From assembly GCA_963791425.1 (NCBI GenBank), contig CAWBSE010000003.1:744001-808000 (forward strand): a DNA stretch of 64,000 nucleotides, in the 5' to 3' direction. Below, piece after piece: positions 23,223 through 31,189 of this stretch. Source of the DNA: DATBLE01 sp963791425 (GTDB lineage Bacteria; Actinomycetota; Thermoleophilia; Gaiellales; Gaiellaceae). Position 1 is the stretch's first letter, and each line of letters begins with the position of its first letter. The notes below the pieces were generated by a model. The model worked only from the letters and a program-made list of their open reading frames with translations. It did not search any database and was not told the DNA's origin. The translations under genes were made by a program, and so were the position numbers.

Positions 23223-23270
23223 GTGTCCTCGTCCGTGATCGCGATGCGCGAAAGGCCACCGGGCCTGTGA
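23223..23270 (+). CDS. putative 15-residue leader peptide upstream of rarA
   Basis: GTG TCC TCG TCC GTG ATC GCG ATG encodes the start of VSSSVIAMRERPPGL followed by TGA at 23268-23270. The ORF starts 8 nt after a TACGCT box, as leaderless genes do here, and its stop overlaps the rarA GTG (GTGA). Translation of the leader would deliver ribosomes to rarA, which has no Shine-Dalgarno sequence. The product itself may have no function. A simple 5' untranslated region is the alternative. Confidence 0.45.
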   Translation: MSSSVIAMRERPPGL

Positions 23271-24493
23271 GCGACCTGTTCTCAGAGGCCGCCTCGCAGC
23301 GCTCGCGCGAGAACGCGCCGCTGGCGATGCGCCTGCGCCCGGGGTCGCTCGACGAGTTCGTCGGCCAGGAGCACGTGCTGGGCGAGGGCTCGGCGCTGCG
23401 CCGGGCGATCGCGGAGGACCGCGTCGGCTCGGCGATCTTCTTCGGCCCGCCGGGGAGCGGAAAGACCACGCTCGCCCGGATCGTCGCCGCGACCACGGGC
23501 GCCGCGTTCGAGGAGCTGTCGGCGGTGTCGGCGTCGGTCGCCGACGTGCGCGGCGTCCTCGCCCGCGCCCGCGAGCGGCTCGGCGCGCAGGGGGAGCGGA
23601 CGATCCTGTTCCTCGACGAGATCCACCGCTTCAACAAGGCGCAGCAGGACGCGCTCCTGCCGGCGGTCGAGGAGGGGCTGATCACGCTGATCGGGGCGAC
23701 GACCGAGAACCCGTACTTCGAGGTGAACTCGGCGCTGCTCAGCCGCGTCCAGCTGTACGAGCTGCAGTCGCTCGACGAGGCCGACCTCGAGCGCGTGATC
23801 GCCCGCGGCGAGGCGACGCTCGGCGTCGAGCTCGCCCCCGAGCTGCGCACGCTCGTCGCGCACGATGCCGGGGGTGACGCGCGGAACGCGCTGAACATCC
23901 TCGAAGCGGCCGCGGGCGCAGCCGGCGACGCGCCTGTCACCGAGGCGAACATCGAGGACGCCGCCCGCAAGCGGCCCCTCCGCTACGACAAGGGCGGCGA
24001 CGCCCACTACGACTACACGTCGGCGTTCATCAAGTCGATGCGCGGCTCCGATCCCGACGCCGCCGTCTACTACCTCGCCGCGATGCTCGAGGGCGGCGAG
24101 GACGCTCGCTTCATCGCCCGGCGGATGGTGATCCTCGCCTCCGAAGACGTCGGCAACGCCGACCCGCAGGCGCTCGTCGTCGCGGTAGCGGCCGCGCAGG
24201 CGGTCGAGCACGTCGGCCTGCCGGAGGCGCAGCTCAACCTCGCGCAGGCGGCGATCTACCTGGCGCTCGCGCCGAAGTCGAACGCAGTGATCGTCGCGAT
24301 CGGCGAGGCGAGGCAGGACGTGCGCGAGCACGGAAACGCCCGGCCGCCGAAGGAGCTGCGTGACGCCCACTACGCCGGCGCGAAGAAGCTCGGGCACGGC
24401 CAGGGCTACATCTACCCGCACGACAACCCGGCCGGCTTCGAGGTCGACAACCTCCCCGACGAGCTGAAGGGCAAGAAGTACTACCGGCCGTGA
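23267..24493 (+). CDS. rarA: replication-associated recombination protein A (RarA/MgsA)
   Basis: Encodes 408 residues of the clamp-loader AAA+ family. MRLRPGSLDEFVGQEHVLG near 22 is the conserved start; Walker A FFGPPGSGKTTLARIVA near 62, Walker B ILFLDEIHRFNKAQQDALLP near 110, sensor 1 LIGATTENPYFEVNSALLSR near 140. The C-terminal tetramerisation domain contains KSMRGSDPDAAVYYLAAMLEGGE and ARRMVILASEDVGNADP. The tail GYIYPHDNPAGF and KYYRP are also typical. RarA acts at stalled forks with RecA and SSB. GTG start at 23267 overlaps the putative leader-peptide stop. The downstream GH26 gene is coupled by GTGA. Confidence 0.93.
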   Translation: MSDLFSEAASQRSRENAPLAMRLRPGSLDEFVGQEHVLGEGSALRRAIAEDRVGSAIFFGPPGSGKTTLARIVAATTGAAFEELSAVSASVADVRGVLARARERLGAQGERTILFLDEIHRFNKAQQDALLPAVEEGLITLIGATTENPYFEVNSALLSRVQLYELQSLDEADLERVIARGEATLGVELAPELRTLVAHDAGGDARNALNILEAAAGAAGDAPVTEANIEDAARKRPLRYDKGGDAHYDYTSAFIKSMRGSDPDAAVYYLAAMLEGGEDARFIARRMVILASEDVGNADPQALVVAVAAAQAVEHVGLPEAQLNLAQAAIYLALAPKSNAVIVAIGEARQDVREHGNARPPKELRDAHYAGAKKLGHGQGYIYPHDNPAGFEVDNLPDELKGKKYYRP

Positions 24494-25515
24494 AGACGCT
24501 CGCCGCCGCCGTCCTCGCGCTCGTGCTCGCCGGCGCCGCGGCCGGCGCGATCCCGTCGCCGCCCTCGGGCAAGCTCTACCACGGCGTCTACCCCGGCGGC
24601 ATCACGGGCGAGGAGGACGACATCACCCCGGCCGACCTCTCCTCGTACGAGACGACGGTCGGCAAGACGGCGGCTTGGGTCTACTTCTCGAACAACTGGT
24701 ACCGCAGCCGCGCCTTCCCACTCTCCACCGCAACGTGGATTCGCGCGGCGGGCAGCGTTCCGTTCATCCGGCTGATGCTGCTCGACAGCGCGGCCCGCAA
24801 GCCCAACCACCGCTTCACGCTCGCGCACGTGATCCGGGGGGACTTCGACGCCGACCTCCGTGCCTGGGGCGACGGCGCCCGGGACTTCGGGACGCCGCTG
24901 ATCGTCGAGTTCGGCACCGAGGTGAACGGGTTCTGGTTCCCGTGGAACGGCAAGTGGAACGGCGGCGCGAACAAGGGCCCTGCCAGGTTCCGCCAGGCCT
25001 ACCGCCACATCGTCGACGTGATCCGCGGCGAGGGGGCGACCAACATCACCTGGGTCTTCCACGTCAACGGCGACGACGAGCCCGGCCGGCCCTGGAACCG
25101 CTTCGAAAACTATTACCCGGGCGACGGGTACGTCGACTGGGTCGCCGTCAGCGCGTACGGGGCGCAGGAGCCGACGGAGAAGTGGTGCGGCTCGTTCCGC
25201 GACTCGCTCGACGCCGCCTACCCGCGCCTGGTGGCGATGGCGCCGTCGAAGCCGCTGATCGTCGCCGAGCTGGGGGTGACCTCGCGCAACCCGCTCTGCG
25301 ACCAGGCCGAGTGGGCGGCTGCCGCCCTCGGCGACCTCACGTCACTCCGCTGGCCGGCCGTGATCGGCTTCTCGTGGTGGAACGAGCAGTGGCAGAACGA
25401 CAACAAGCCGGCACACGACACCGACATGCGCGTGCAGGACAACCCCGACCTCACCGCCGTGTTCCAGGCGCTCGTGGGGACCGACGCCAACGTCCTCGGT
25501 AGGGTCGGCCCATGA
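24490..25515 (+). CDS. secreted glycoside hydrolase, GH26-like (beta-mannanase fold)
   Basis: Encodes 341 residues. Signal peptide (LAAAVLALVLAGAAAGAIPS, cleavage near 20). Candidate acid/base Glu in PLIVEFGTEVNGFWFPWNG near 140, a nucleophile Glu in KPLIVAELGVTSRNPLC near 262, and conserved aromatic segments WVFHVNGDDEPGRPWNRFEN, YVDWVAVSAYG and FSWWNEQWQNDN. This pattern fits the GH26/beta-mannanase-like clan GH-A barrel. It probably cleaves a beta-mannan or related glucan outside the cell. GTG overlaps the rarA stop, an odd functional pairing in one operon. The exact GH family is not certain. Confidence 0.75.
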   Translation: MKTLAAAVLALVLAGAAAGAIPSPPSGKLYHGVYPGGITGEEDDITPADLSSYETTVGKTAAWVYFSNNWYRSRAFPLSTATWIRAAGSVPFIRLMLLDSAARKPNHRFTLAHVIRGDFDADLRAWGDGARDFGTPLIVEFGTEVNGFWFPWNGKWNGGANKGPARFRQAYRHIVDVIRGEGATNITWVFHVNGDDEPGRPWNRFENYYPGDGYVDWVAVSAYGAQEPTEKWCGSFRDSLDAAYPRLVAMAPSKPLIVAELGVTSRNPLCDQAEWAAAALGDLTSLRWPAVIGFSWWNEQWQNDNKPAHDTDMRVQDNPDLTAVFQALVGTDANVLGRVGP

Positions 25516-26276
25516 CGCTGAACGTCTACGAATGGGGAGACCCGGGCGCGCCGGCGATCGTCTGCCTGCACGGCGTCACCTCATACGGCGGGCGGTTCGA
25601 GCTGCTCGCGGGCCGGCTGGCCAACCGCTACCACGTCGTCTCGCCCGACCTGCTCGGGCACGGCCACTCCGAGTGGGAGCCGCCGTGGGACGTGGACGCC
25701 CACCTCGCCGCCGTGCTGGCGAGCGTCCCCGACGGGCCCGCGGTGTGGATTGGCCACAGCTTCGGAGGACGGCTCGCCGCCGAGCTCGCCGCCCGCGATC
25801 CCGACCGCGTCGAGCGTCTCGTCCTGCTCGACCCGGCGCTGCGCGTGCTGCCGCACGTCTCGTTCGACATGGCCGAAGCCGAGCGCCAGGACGTCTCGTA
25901 CGACTCCGTCGAGGCCGCCGTCCAGGCGCGCTACGACGCGGGCCGCGTCCTGCTCGCGCCGCGCGAGCCGGTGATCGAGTCCGACCGCGGGCACATGGAC
26001 GCCGGCCGCGACGGACGCTTCCGTTACCGGTACTGCAAGAGCGCGGTGATCGCGGCCTGGGGGATCATGGCGAGCGAGCCGCCGCCGCCCGCCGCGATCC
26101 CGACGCTGATCGTGCTCGGCGCCGACTCGTGGCTGACGCTCGACGACCAGGTCGAGCAGTACCGCGCAGCGCTCGGCGACCTCGTCGAGGTCGTCACCGT
26201 CCCGGGCGGGCACACGGTGTACTGGGACGCGCTGGAGGAGACGAGCGACGCGCTCGCCGCGTTCCTGGCCGCCTAG
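25512..26276 (+). CDS. alpha/beta hydrolase
   Basis: Encodes 254 residues of alpha/beta-hydrolase fold: oxyanion HG in VCLHGVTSYGGRFELLA near 20, nucleophile elbow WIGHSFGGRLAAELA near 88 (Ser in GHSFGG), acid Asp in VLGADSWLTLDDQ near 212 and the His in VTVPGGHTVYWDALEE near 238. Cytosolic, without a signal peptide. The substrate is not evident (esterase, epoxide hydrolase or haloalkane dehalogenase relatives). The ATG overlaps the GH26-like gene's stop (ATGA), so it is the last gene of the rarA operon. Its stop overlaps that of arginase by 4 bases, convergently. Confidence 0.85.
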   Translation: MTLNVYEWGDPGAPAIVCLHGVTSYGGRFELLAGRLANRYHVVSPDLLGHGHSEWEPPWDVDAHLAAVLASVPDGPAVWIGHSFGGRLAAELAARDPDRVERLVLLDPALRVLPHVSFDMAEAERQDVSYDSVEAAVQARYDAGRVLLAPREPVIESDRGHMDAGRDGRFRYRYCKSAVIAAWGIMASEPPPPAAIPTLIVLGADSWLTLDDQVEQYRAALGDLVEVVTVPGGHTVYWDALEETSDALAAFLAA

Positions 26277-27184
26277 AGAATTCGCGCGCCGAGAGCGCTC
26301 GCGACGAGCTCGACCGCCAGCTTGGCGGTCTCGTTCTCGCGATCGAGGATCGGGTTGACCTCGACCACCTCGAGCGAGCCCATCAGGCCCGACTCGGCGA
26401 CGAGCTCCATCGCCAGGTGCGCCTCGCGGTAGCTCAGACCGCCGCGGACGGGCGTACCCACGCCGGGCGCGACGTCGGGGTCGAGCGAGTCCATGTCGAG
26501 GCTGACGTGCACGAAGCCCGGGCCGTCGATCTTCGCCAGCGCCTCCGTTATCGCGTGCTCGATCCCGAGCCGGTCGACGTCGCTCATCGTGAACACGGCC
26601 GCGTTCAGCTCACCGAGCAGCGCGCGCTCCCCGTCGTCGAGCGAGCGGACACCGACGAGCGCCACCCGGCTCGGGTCGACCGAGGGGAACGGAACCGGCG
26701 AGCCGTCGAACGCCGGGCCGCCGAGTCCCATCGCCGCCGCGAGCACCATCCCGTGGACGTTCCCGGTGGGGCTGGTCTCGGGCCGGTTGAGATCGCCGTG
26801 CGCGTCGATCCAGAGCACGCCGCCGGGCTCCGAGCCGCGCGCGAGGCCGGCGAGCGTTCCCATCGCCACCGAGTGGTCGCCCCCGAGCACGAGCGGGAGC
26901 TGCCCCGCCTCCCGGGCAGCCGCCACCTTGTCGGCGACCCGCTCGCACGTTCTCAGGATCTCGCCCAGGTACCGCGTCCGCTCGTCGCCCACGGACGCCG
27001 CCTCGGCAACCGCCGTCTGGACGTTTCCGAGGTCGGCGCAGTCGCGCCCGAGCTCCCTGATCCGCGCGTCGAGGCCCGCGTACCGGATTGCCGACGGGCC
27101 CATGTCCACGCCGCGCCTTCCCGCGCCGAGGTCGAGCGCTGCACCGATCACGGCGACCGGCAGCGGTGTTTGCGCGGCGTCCAT
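26273..27184 (-). CDS. rocF: arginase
   Basis: Encodes 303 residues of the ureohydrolase family. Metal motifs: LVLGGDHSVAMGTLAG near 100 (His), VLWIDAHGDLNRPETSPTGN near 124 (Asp, His, Asp) and VHVSLDMDSLDPDVAPGVGTP near 223 (Asp, Asp). The N-terminus GRRGVDMGPSAIRYAGL and the ending NPILDRENETAKLAVELV match bacterial RocF. Arginase hydrolyses arginine to ornithine and urea using Mn(II). ATG at 27184 is 7 nt after a TAGGTT box, so it is probably leaderless. It diverges from a single-domain response regulator with only 20 bases between starts. Confidence 0.92.
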   Translation of the reverse strand: MDAAQTPLPVAVIGAALDLGAGRRGVDMGPSAIRYAGLDARIRELGRDCADLGNVQTAVAEAASVGDERTRYLGEILRTCERVADKVAAAREAGQLPLVLGGDHSVAMGTLAGLARGSEPGGVLWIDAHGDLNRPETSPTGNVHGMVLAAAMGLGGPAFDGSPVPFPSVDPSRVALVGVRSLDDGERALLGELNAAVFTMSDVDRLGIEHAITEALAKIDGPGFVHVSLDMDSLDPDVAPGVGTPVRGGLSYREAHLAMELVAESGLMGSLEVVEVNPILDRENETAKLAVELVASALGARIL

Positions 27185-27191
27185 TCGGGGG

Positions 27192-27197
27192 AACCTA
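27192..27197 (-). promoter_or_regulatory. putative -10 box (TAGGTT) of arginase
   Basis: Minus-strand TAGGTT ends 7 nt before the ATG at 27184. The 20-base intergenic space must also serve the divergent response regulator, for which no clear box is visible. Confidence 0.45.
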
Positions 27198-27204
27198 ACG
27201 AAGA

Positions 27205-27594
27205 GTGCCCCCGGGTTCCCCTCACTCGACCATTCGTGTGCTGCTGGCCGACGACGACACGCGCTACGCGGCGGCGCTGCGCGTCCTGATCGAGGAGCAG
27301 CACGAGTTGACCGTGGTCGCGGTCGCCTACGACGGATTCGAGACGCTCGACCTCGCCGACGAGCTCGATCCCGACGCAGTCGTGGTCGACCTGCACATGC
27401 CGAACATGGACGGCGTCACGGCGATCAGGAGGCTCCGCGAGGAGCACCCCCACATCTGCCTGGTCGCGCTGACGGGGGACGAGAGCACGGAGATCCACGA
27501 CGCGGCGACCGAGGCCGGCGCCGACGACGTGCTGGTCAAGGGGCAGATGCTCGAAGCGCTCGTCGCTCGCCTCGTGACCGCGAAGCCTGGCTAG
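27205..27594 (+). CDS. stand-alone response regulator receiver protein
   Basis: Encodes 129 residues: a single REC domain with no output domain. Acidic pocket DDD in RVLLADDDTRYAAAL near 14, phospho-acceptor Asp in AVVVDLHMPNMDGVTAI near 62, switch Thr in LVALTGDESTE near 90 and Lys in DDVLVKGQMLEALV near 112. CheY-like single-domain receivers act by protein contact in a phosphorelay. No kinase gene is adjacent, so the partner is elsewhere. GTG at 27205 is used; its stop TAG also forms part of a TAGACT box before the following tRNA. Confidence 0.88.
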   Translation: MPPGSPHSTIRVLLADDDTRYAAALRVLIEEQHELTVVAVAYDGFETLDLADELDPDAVVVDLHMPNMDGVTAIRRLREEHPHICLVALTGDESTEIHDAATEAGADDVLVKGQMLEALVARLVTAKPG

Positions 27595-27607
27595 ACTTCG
27601 CCGCTGC

Positions 27608-27680
27608 GGCGAGGTAGCTCAGTTGGTAGAGCACACGGCTGAAAACCGTGGTGTCGCCGGTTCGATTCCGGCCCTCGCCA
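27608..27680 (+). tRNA. tRNA-Phe (GAA)
   Basis: A 73-nt cloverleaf with acceptor GGCGAGG (27608-27614) pairing CCTCGCC (27673-27679), discriminator A at 27680, D arm GCTCAGTTGGTAGAGC, anticodon stem CACGG/CCGTG and loop CTGAAAA with anticodon GAA at 27641-27643. The T arm contains GGTTCGATTCC. CCA is not encoded. A TAGACT box overlapping the upstream stop codon lies about 10 nt before the 5' end. Confidence 0.97.
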
Positions 27681-27693
27681 CTCACCCGGGACG

Positions 27694-28497
27694 TCAGTCG
27701 ACGAGGTCGAGCGTCAGCTTCTGACCCGGGCGGATCGAGAACATCTCGGCGGCGTTGCCGGCCGTGACCGCGACTGCGATGTTCTCGTAGGAGTCCTCGT
27801 ACAGGATGATGTCGCCCGGCCGGGCGTCGGCGAACGCGCGGGCGGCGGTCGCGTAGTACCGGTCCATGCCGACGTCGAGCTCGATCCGGCGGCCGGGGAC
27901 GATGCCGGCGCGCTCGATGTCGGCCCGGGAGAGGTTGAGCTGGACGTTCCCGTACTGGTCGACGTAGAGCACGGTCGCGCCGATGCGCGAGCCGCCGATC
28001 TCGGGCACGGGCAGCTCGAGACGCACGAGGGACGCGGGCTCGACCGCCGGGCCGAGCTCACCTGGATCGACACCGACCGCGACGTGCGCGGCCGCGGGCG
28101 AGAAGACGTCGCGGCCGTGGAACGTTCGCGAGACGGGCTCGAGCATGTACGCCGTGTTCGTCAGCTCCCACGCACCGGCGACGCCGCCGAGCTTCTCGGC
28201 CGCCGGCACGAGCAGCCCGTTGTCGGGACCGACGTAGATGCGCCCGGTGGCATCACGAAGGACAACAGCGCGTCGAATGGTGCCGACGCCGGGATCGACG
28301 ACAGCGAGATGCACGCCCTCCGGCATGTACGGAACCGTGTTAGCGAGCACCAGCGCGCCCTGGAGCACCGCCTGCGGCTCGATCCCGTGGGTGATGTCGA
28401 TGATCCGCACGTCTGGGGCGAGCCGCGCGATCACCCCGTGGCAGGTGCCGACGAAGTCGTCGCGCAGGCCGAAGTCCGAGAGGAACGTGATGACCAC
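27694..28497 (-). CDS. SAM hydrolase/adenosyl-transferase family protein (DUF62)
   Basis: Encodes 267 residues. The family signature is clear: ITFLSDFGLRDDFVGTCHGV at the start (DFG with catalytic Asp), the DITHGIEPQAVLQGALVL segment, HLAVVDPGVGT near 64, VGPDNGLLVPA near 90 and FHGRDVFSPAAAHVA near 125. The C-terminal domain has IGATVLYVDQYGNVQLNL. Members without the fluorinase insertion hydrolyse SAM to adenosine and methionine. Being downstream of hemD with its own TAGCCT box 6 nt before GTG 28497, it may be regulated separately from the haem array. Confidence 0.88.
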   Translation of the reverse strand: MVITFLSDFGLRDDFVGTCHGVIARLAPDVRIIDITHGIEPQAVLQGALVLANTVPYMPEGVHLAVVDPGVGTIRRAVVLRDATGRIYVGPDNGLLVPAAEKLGGVAGAWELTNTAYMLEPVSRTFHGRDVFSPAAAHVAVGVDPGELGPAVEPASLVRLELPVPEIGGSRIGATVLYVDQYGNVQLNLSRADIERAGIVPGRRIELDVGMDRYYATAARAFADARPGDIILYEDSYENIAVAVTAGNAAEMFSIRPGQKLTLDLVD

Positions 28498-28503
28498 GGC
28501 CGG

Positions 28504-28509
28504 AGGCTA
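28504..28509 (-). promoter_or_regulatory. putative -10 box (TAGCCT) of the DUF62 gene
   Basis: Minus-strand TAGCCT lies 6 nt before GTG 28497. Its TAG is the hemD stop codon (28507-28509), so the promoter is embedded in the end of hemD. Confidence 0.45.
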
Positions 28510-29112
28510 CTCCGCCTCGGCGACGGCGCGGACGAGGCCGTCGAGGTCGGGCGACGTCGCTTCCGCGGCCACGCGCAGCCCGGCCGCTTCGGCCGCCGCC
28601 GATGTCTCCGGGCCGATCGAGACGACCGGCAGGCTCGCGTTGGCGGCGGCGAGCGCCCGGGCGGCCGAAGGCGAGGCGACCACCACGAGGTCGCCCTGCA
28701 CCTGAGCCGCGACCGGCCTCGACCGGTAGAGGACGACGACGTCCGCGTCGAGCTCGTCGGCGAGCAGCGCCCTCGCTCCCTCGGCGCCTGCGAAGAGCAC
28801 GCGACCCGCCGGCCGCGGCAGCTCCGCGAGCAGCCCCTCCTGCGTGGAGACCGCTGGAACGAGGTCGACTTCGCCCCACGCCTCGGCGGTCGCGTTGCCG
28901 ATTGCGGCAACACGGATCGCGCGACCACGCGCCCGCCGCTTCAGCTCCTCCGCCCCGGTCGCGCTGGTCAGCACCAGCCAGTCGTAGCCGTCGAGGTCGA
29001 CCGGCCCCGTCTCGACGATCTCGATCTCGATCAGCGGCTGCACGACGACGTCGTAGCCGAGCCCGCGCAGCCGCTCCGCGAGCCGCTCGTTCCGCCCCTC
29101 GGGACGGGTCAG
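28507..29112 (-). CDS. hemD: uroporphyrinogen-III synthase (CTG start)
   Basis: Encodes about 201 residues from CTG 29112. N-terminus TRPEGRNERLAERLRGLGYD with V-V-Q-P-L-I-E-I-E is typical of HemD, as are DWLVLTSATGAEELKRR near 38, RVAAIGNATAEAW near 60 and VVSIGPETSAAAEAAGLRVA near 155. It closes and rearranges hydroxymethylbilane to uroporphyrinogen III, the step after HemC, which is encoded directly upstream. The CTG overlaps the hemC stop (CTGA). The nearest in-frame GTG (29043, before QPLIEIEI) would remove the conserved first strand, so CTG is preferred. HemD is poorly conserved, but order and motifs agree. Confidence 0.88.
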   Translation of the reverse strand: MTRPEGRNERLAERLRGLGYDVVVQPLIEIEIVETGPVDLDGYDWLVLTSATGAEELKRRARGRAIRVAAIGNATAEAWGEVDLVPAVSTQEGLLAELPRPAGRVLFAGAEGARALLADELDADVVVLYRSRPVAAQVQGDLVVVASPSAARALAAANASLPVVSIGPETSAAAEAAGLRVAAEATSPDLDGLVRAVAEAE

Positions 29113-29942
29113 GACGACCGTGCCGCGATCCGTGCGAGCTCCTCTCCGAGCGCCGTCGGGTCGTCGCCGGTCAGCCGCTCGATCCAGCGGCCGTCCTCAT
29201 CCGCGATGAGGGCAGACAGGATCGTCCCGTCGTGATGGGCGGCCACCGGCGCCAGGCACCCTCCCCCGACCGCGGCGACACACAGGCGTTCGGCCTCGAC
29301 GCGGCGCCTCGTCTCCGGGTCGTCCACCGCGGAGACCAGCTCGACCTCCGCTGCCCGCACCTGGATCGCGAGTGCACCCTGCCCCGCCTCCGGCAGCATC
29401 TCGGCCGGGTCGAAGCGATGCCCGATCTCGTCGGCGAGGCCAAGCCGGTCGAGCCCGCACGCCGCGAGCACGACCGCGTCGAGCCCGCGCTCGCCACGCT
29501 TGCGCAGCCGCGTGTCGATGTTCCCGCGCAGCGGCTCGATCGACAGGGTCGGCTCGAGCGCCAGCAGCTGGGCGCGACGGCGAACAGAGGCGGTCCCGAC
29601 GCGCATGCCCGGCGCGAGCGCCGAGACACCGCAGAGCGCGTCGCGCGGGTCCTCCCGCTCCAGGTACGCGCCCACGACCAGACCGGCCGTGTCGGTCGAG
29701 GTCATGTCCTTCGCCGAGTGCACGGCCGCATCGATCCGTCCCTCGAGCAGCGCCTCCTCGAGCTCCTTGACGAACACACCGCGCGCACCGATCTCGCCGA
29801 ACGGACTGCGCCGGTCGCGGTCGCCGGCCGTCGTGATCGGGACGAGCGCAATCTCGCGCCCGGGTGTTCGCAGCCGCTCTGCGGCCAGCGCGGCCTGCGT
29901 CAGCGCGAGCCGGCTGCCCCGGGAGCCGAGCCGGAGCAGCAC
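29109..29942 (-). CDS. hemC: porphobilinogen deaminase (hydroxymethylbilane synthase)
   Basis: Encodes 277 residues. Conserved PBGD segments: LRLGSRGSRLALTQA at the start, DAAVHSAKDM near 72, GTASVRRRAQLLAL near 113, LRGNIDTRLRKRGE near 133, DAVVLAACGLDRLGL near 150 and MLPEAGQGALAIQ near 178. The dipyrromethane cofactor Cys lies in VGGGCLAPVAAHHDG near 233. It polymerises four porphobilinogen units. The GTG start shares one base with the hemA TAG stop. Slightly short compared with the usual 300-310 because the C-terminal domain is compact. It is coupled to hemD by CTGA. Confidence 0.95.
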   Translation of the reverse strand: MLLRLGSRGSRLALTQAALAAERLRTPGREIALVPITTAGDRDRRSPFGEIGARGVFVKELEEALLEGRIDAAVHSAKDMTSTDTAGLVVGAYLEREDPRDALCGVSALAPGMRVGTASVRRRAQLLALEPTLSIEPLRGNIDTRLRKRGERGLDAVVLAACGLDRLGLADEIGHRFDPAEMLPEAGQGALAIQVRAAEVELVSAVDDPETRRRVEAERLCVAAVGGGCLAPVAAHHDGTILSALIADEDGRWIERLTGDDPTALGEELARIAARSS

Positions 29943-31189
29943 TACTTTTCGCCGTCGTCGCCGAGGTCGAACAGGTGGCGGACGGCCTGCGCGTAGCCGC
30001 CGCCGTCGGCACCCGCGGCGGCCTCCTTCAGCCGGACGGTCGGCGGATGCAGGAGCTTGTCGACGATCCGAGCGGTGATCGACTCGACCACGGCCTCCTG
30101 CGACTCCGACAGTCCGAGCCGGCCACGTGCGCGCGCGAGCTCGGCCGAGCGGATCTCCTCCGCCCAGGCGCGCAGCGACGCGATCGCGGGCACGACCTCG
30201 CGCGACGCCTGCCAGTCGCGGAACGAATCGGCCTCCTCGGCGACGATCGACTCCGCGCGCGCAGCCTCGCGACGCCGCCCGGCGATGCTCGAGGCGACGA
30301 CCGACTCGAGGTCGTCGATGTCGTAGAGGTAGCAGCCTTCCAGCTCGTGGATCGCGGGATCGAGATCGCGCGGCACGGCGAGATCGATCAGGAACAGCGG
30401 GCGGCCCTTCCGCGCGCGCAGCGCCGCCTCGACGTCGGCCCGGGCGAGGACGCGCCCCGCCGAGCCGGTCGAGGAGACGACCACGTCGACCTCGCCGAGG
30501 ACGCCGGCGATGCGCTCGAACTCGATCCCTTCGCCCGCGAACCGCGTCGCCAGCTCGGCCGCGCGCTGCGGCGAGCGGTTGGCGACGTACGCGATCTTCG
30601 CACCGCGCGAGGCCAGGCTCCTGGCTGAGAGCTCCGCAACGTGCCCTGCGCCGACGAGCAGCACGCGACAGCCGTCCAGCTGCCCGAACACCTGCTGCGC
30701 GAGCGCCGCCCCCGCCGACGACACCGAGGCCGGGCTCTCGGCGATCGCCGTCTCGGCCCGCACCTTCTTCCCGGCGTGCAGCGCCTGGCGGAAGAGCTGG
30801 TCGAGCACCGGCCCCGTCGCCCCGGCCTCGAACGCGGCCCGCACCTGGCCGAGGATCTCGCCCTCGCCGGGGACGAGCGAGTCGAGCCCGCCGGCGACGC
30901 GGAAGAGGTGCAGTGCGGCCGCCTCGTCCGAGAGGCGGTAGACGACGGAGCGCAGCTGCTCCGCATCGAGACCGCTGAGCTGCGCGAGCGCGCCGAGTGC
31001 CCGCGCCTCGCCGTCGTCGCCGACGAGGTAGAGCTCGGTGCGGTTGCAGGTCGAGAGGCAGACCGCCTCGCCGTCGCCCCCGGCGAGCGATGCGGCCAGC
31101 TCGCCCGCCTGCGGCAGCGGCACGAACGCGCGCTCGCGCACGGCGACGGGCGTGCCCTGGTGCGAGAGCCCGACGAGGGTCAGGTTCAC
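29942..31189 (-). CDS. hemA: glutamyl-tRNA reductase
   Basis: Encodes 415 residues. VGLSHQGTPVAVRE near 6, CLSTCNRTELYLVGDDGEAR near 46 (active-site Cys in STCNR) and LFRVAGGLDSLVPGEGEIL near 100 with GQVRAAF are the HemA hallmarks. The NADPH-binding domain (DGCRVLLVGAGHVAELSARS near 175) and YVANRSPQRAAELA follow, then LFLIDLAVPRDLDPAIHELE near 258, and a C-terminal dimerisation helix region. It makes glutamate-1-semialdehyde, the first step of C5 tetrapyrrole synthesis, from glutamyl-tRNA. GTG overlaps the stop of the CcsA/HemX gene (GTGA). hemB and hemL are not in the window. Confidence 0.96.
   Translation of the reverse strand: MNLTLVGLSHQGTPVAVRERAFVPLPQAGELAASLAGGDGEAVCLSTCNRTELYLVGDDGEARALGALAQLSGLDAEQLRSVVYRLSDEAAALHLFRVAGGLDSLVPGEGEILGQVRAAFEAGATGPVLDQLFRQALHAGKKVRAETAIAESPASVSSAGAALAQQVFGQLDGCRVLLVGAGHVAELSARSLASRGAKIAYVANRSPQRAAELATRFAGEGIEFERIAGVLGEVDVVVSSTGSAGRVLARADVEAALRARKGRPLFLIDLAVPRDLDPAIHELEGCYLYDIDDLESVVASSIAGRRREAARAESIVAEEADSFRDWQASREVVPAIASLRAWAEEIRSAELARARGRLGLSESQEAVVESITARIVDKLLHPPTVRLKEAAAGADGGGYAQAVRHLFDLGDDGEK

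Noticed and set aside
26493..27617. Long plus-strand ORF running through arginase and the response regulator
   Set aside because: It is antisense to arginase for most of its length and in a different frame from the receiver domain; no independent motif.
28084..29235. Plus-strand ORFs over the DUF62/hemD/hemC region
   Set aside because: Low-complexity Arg/Asp-rich translations opposite well-supported genes.
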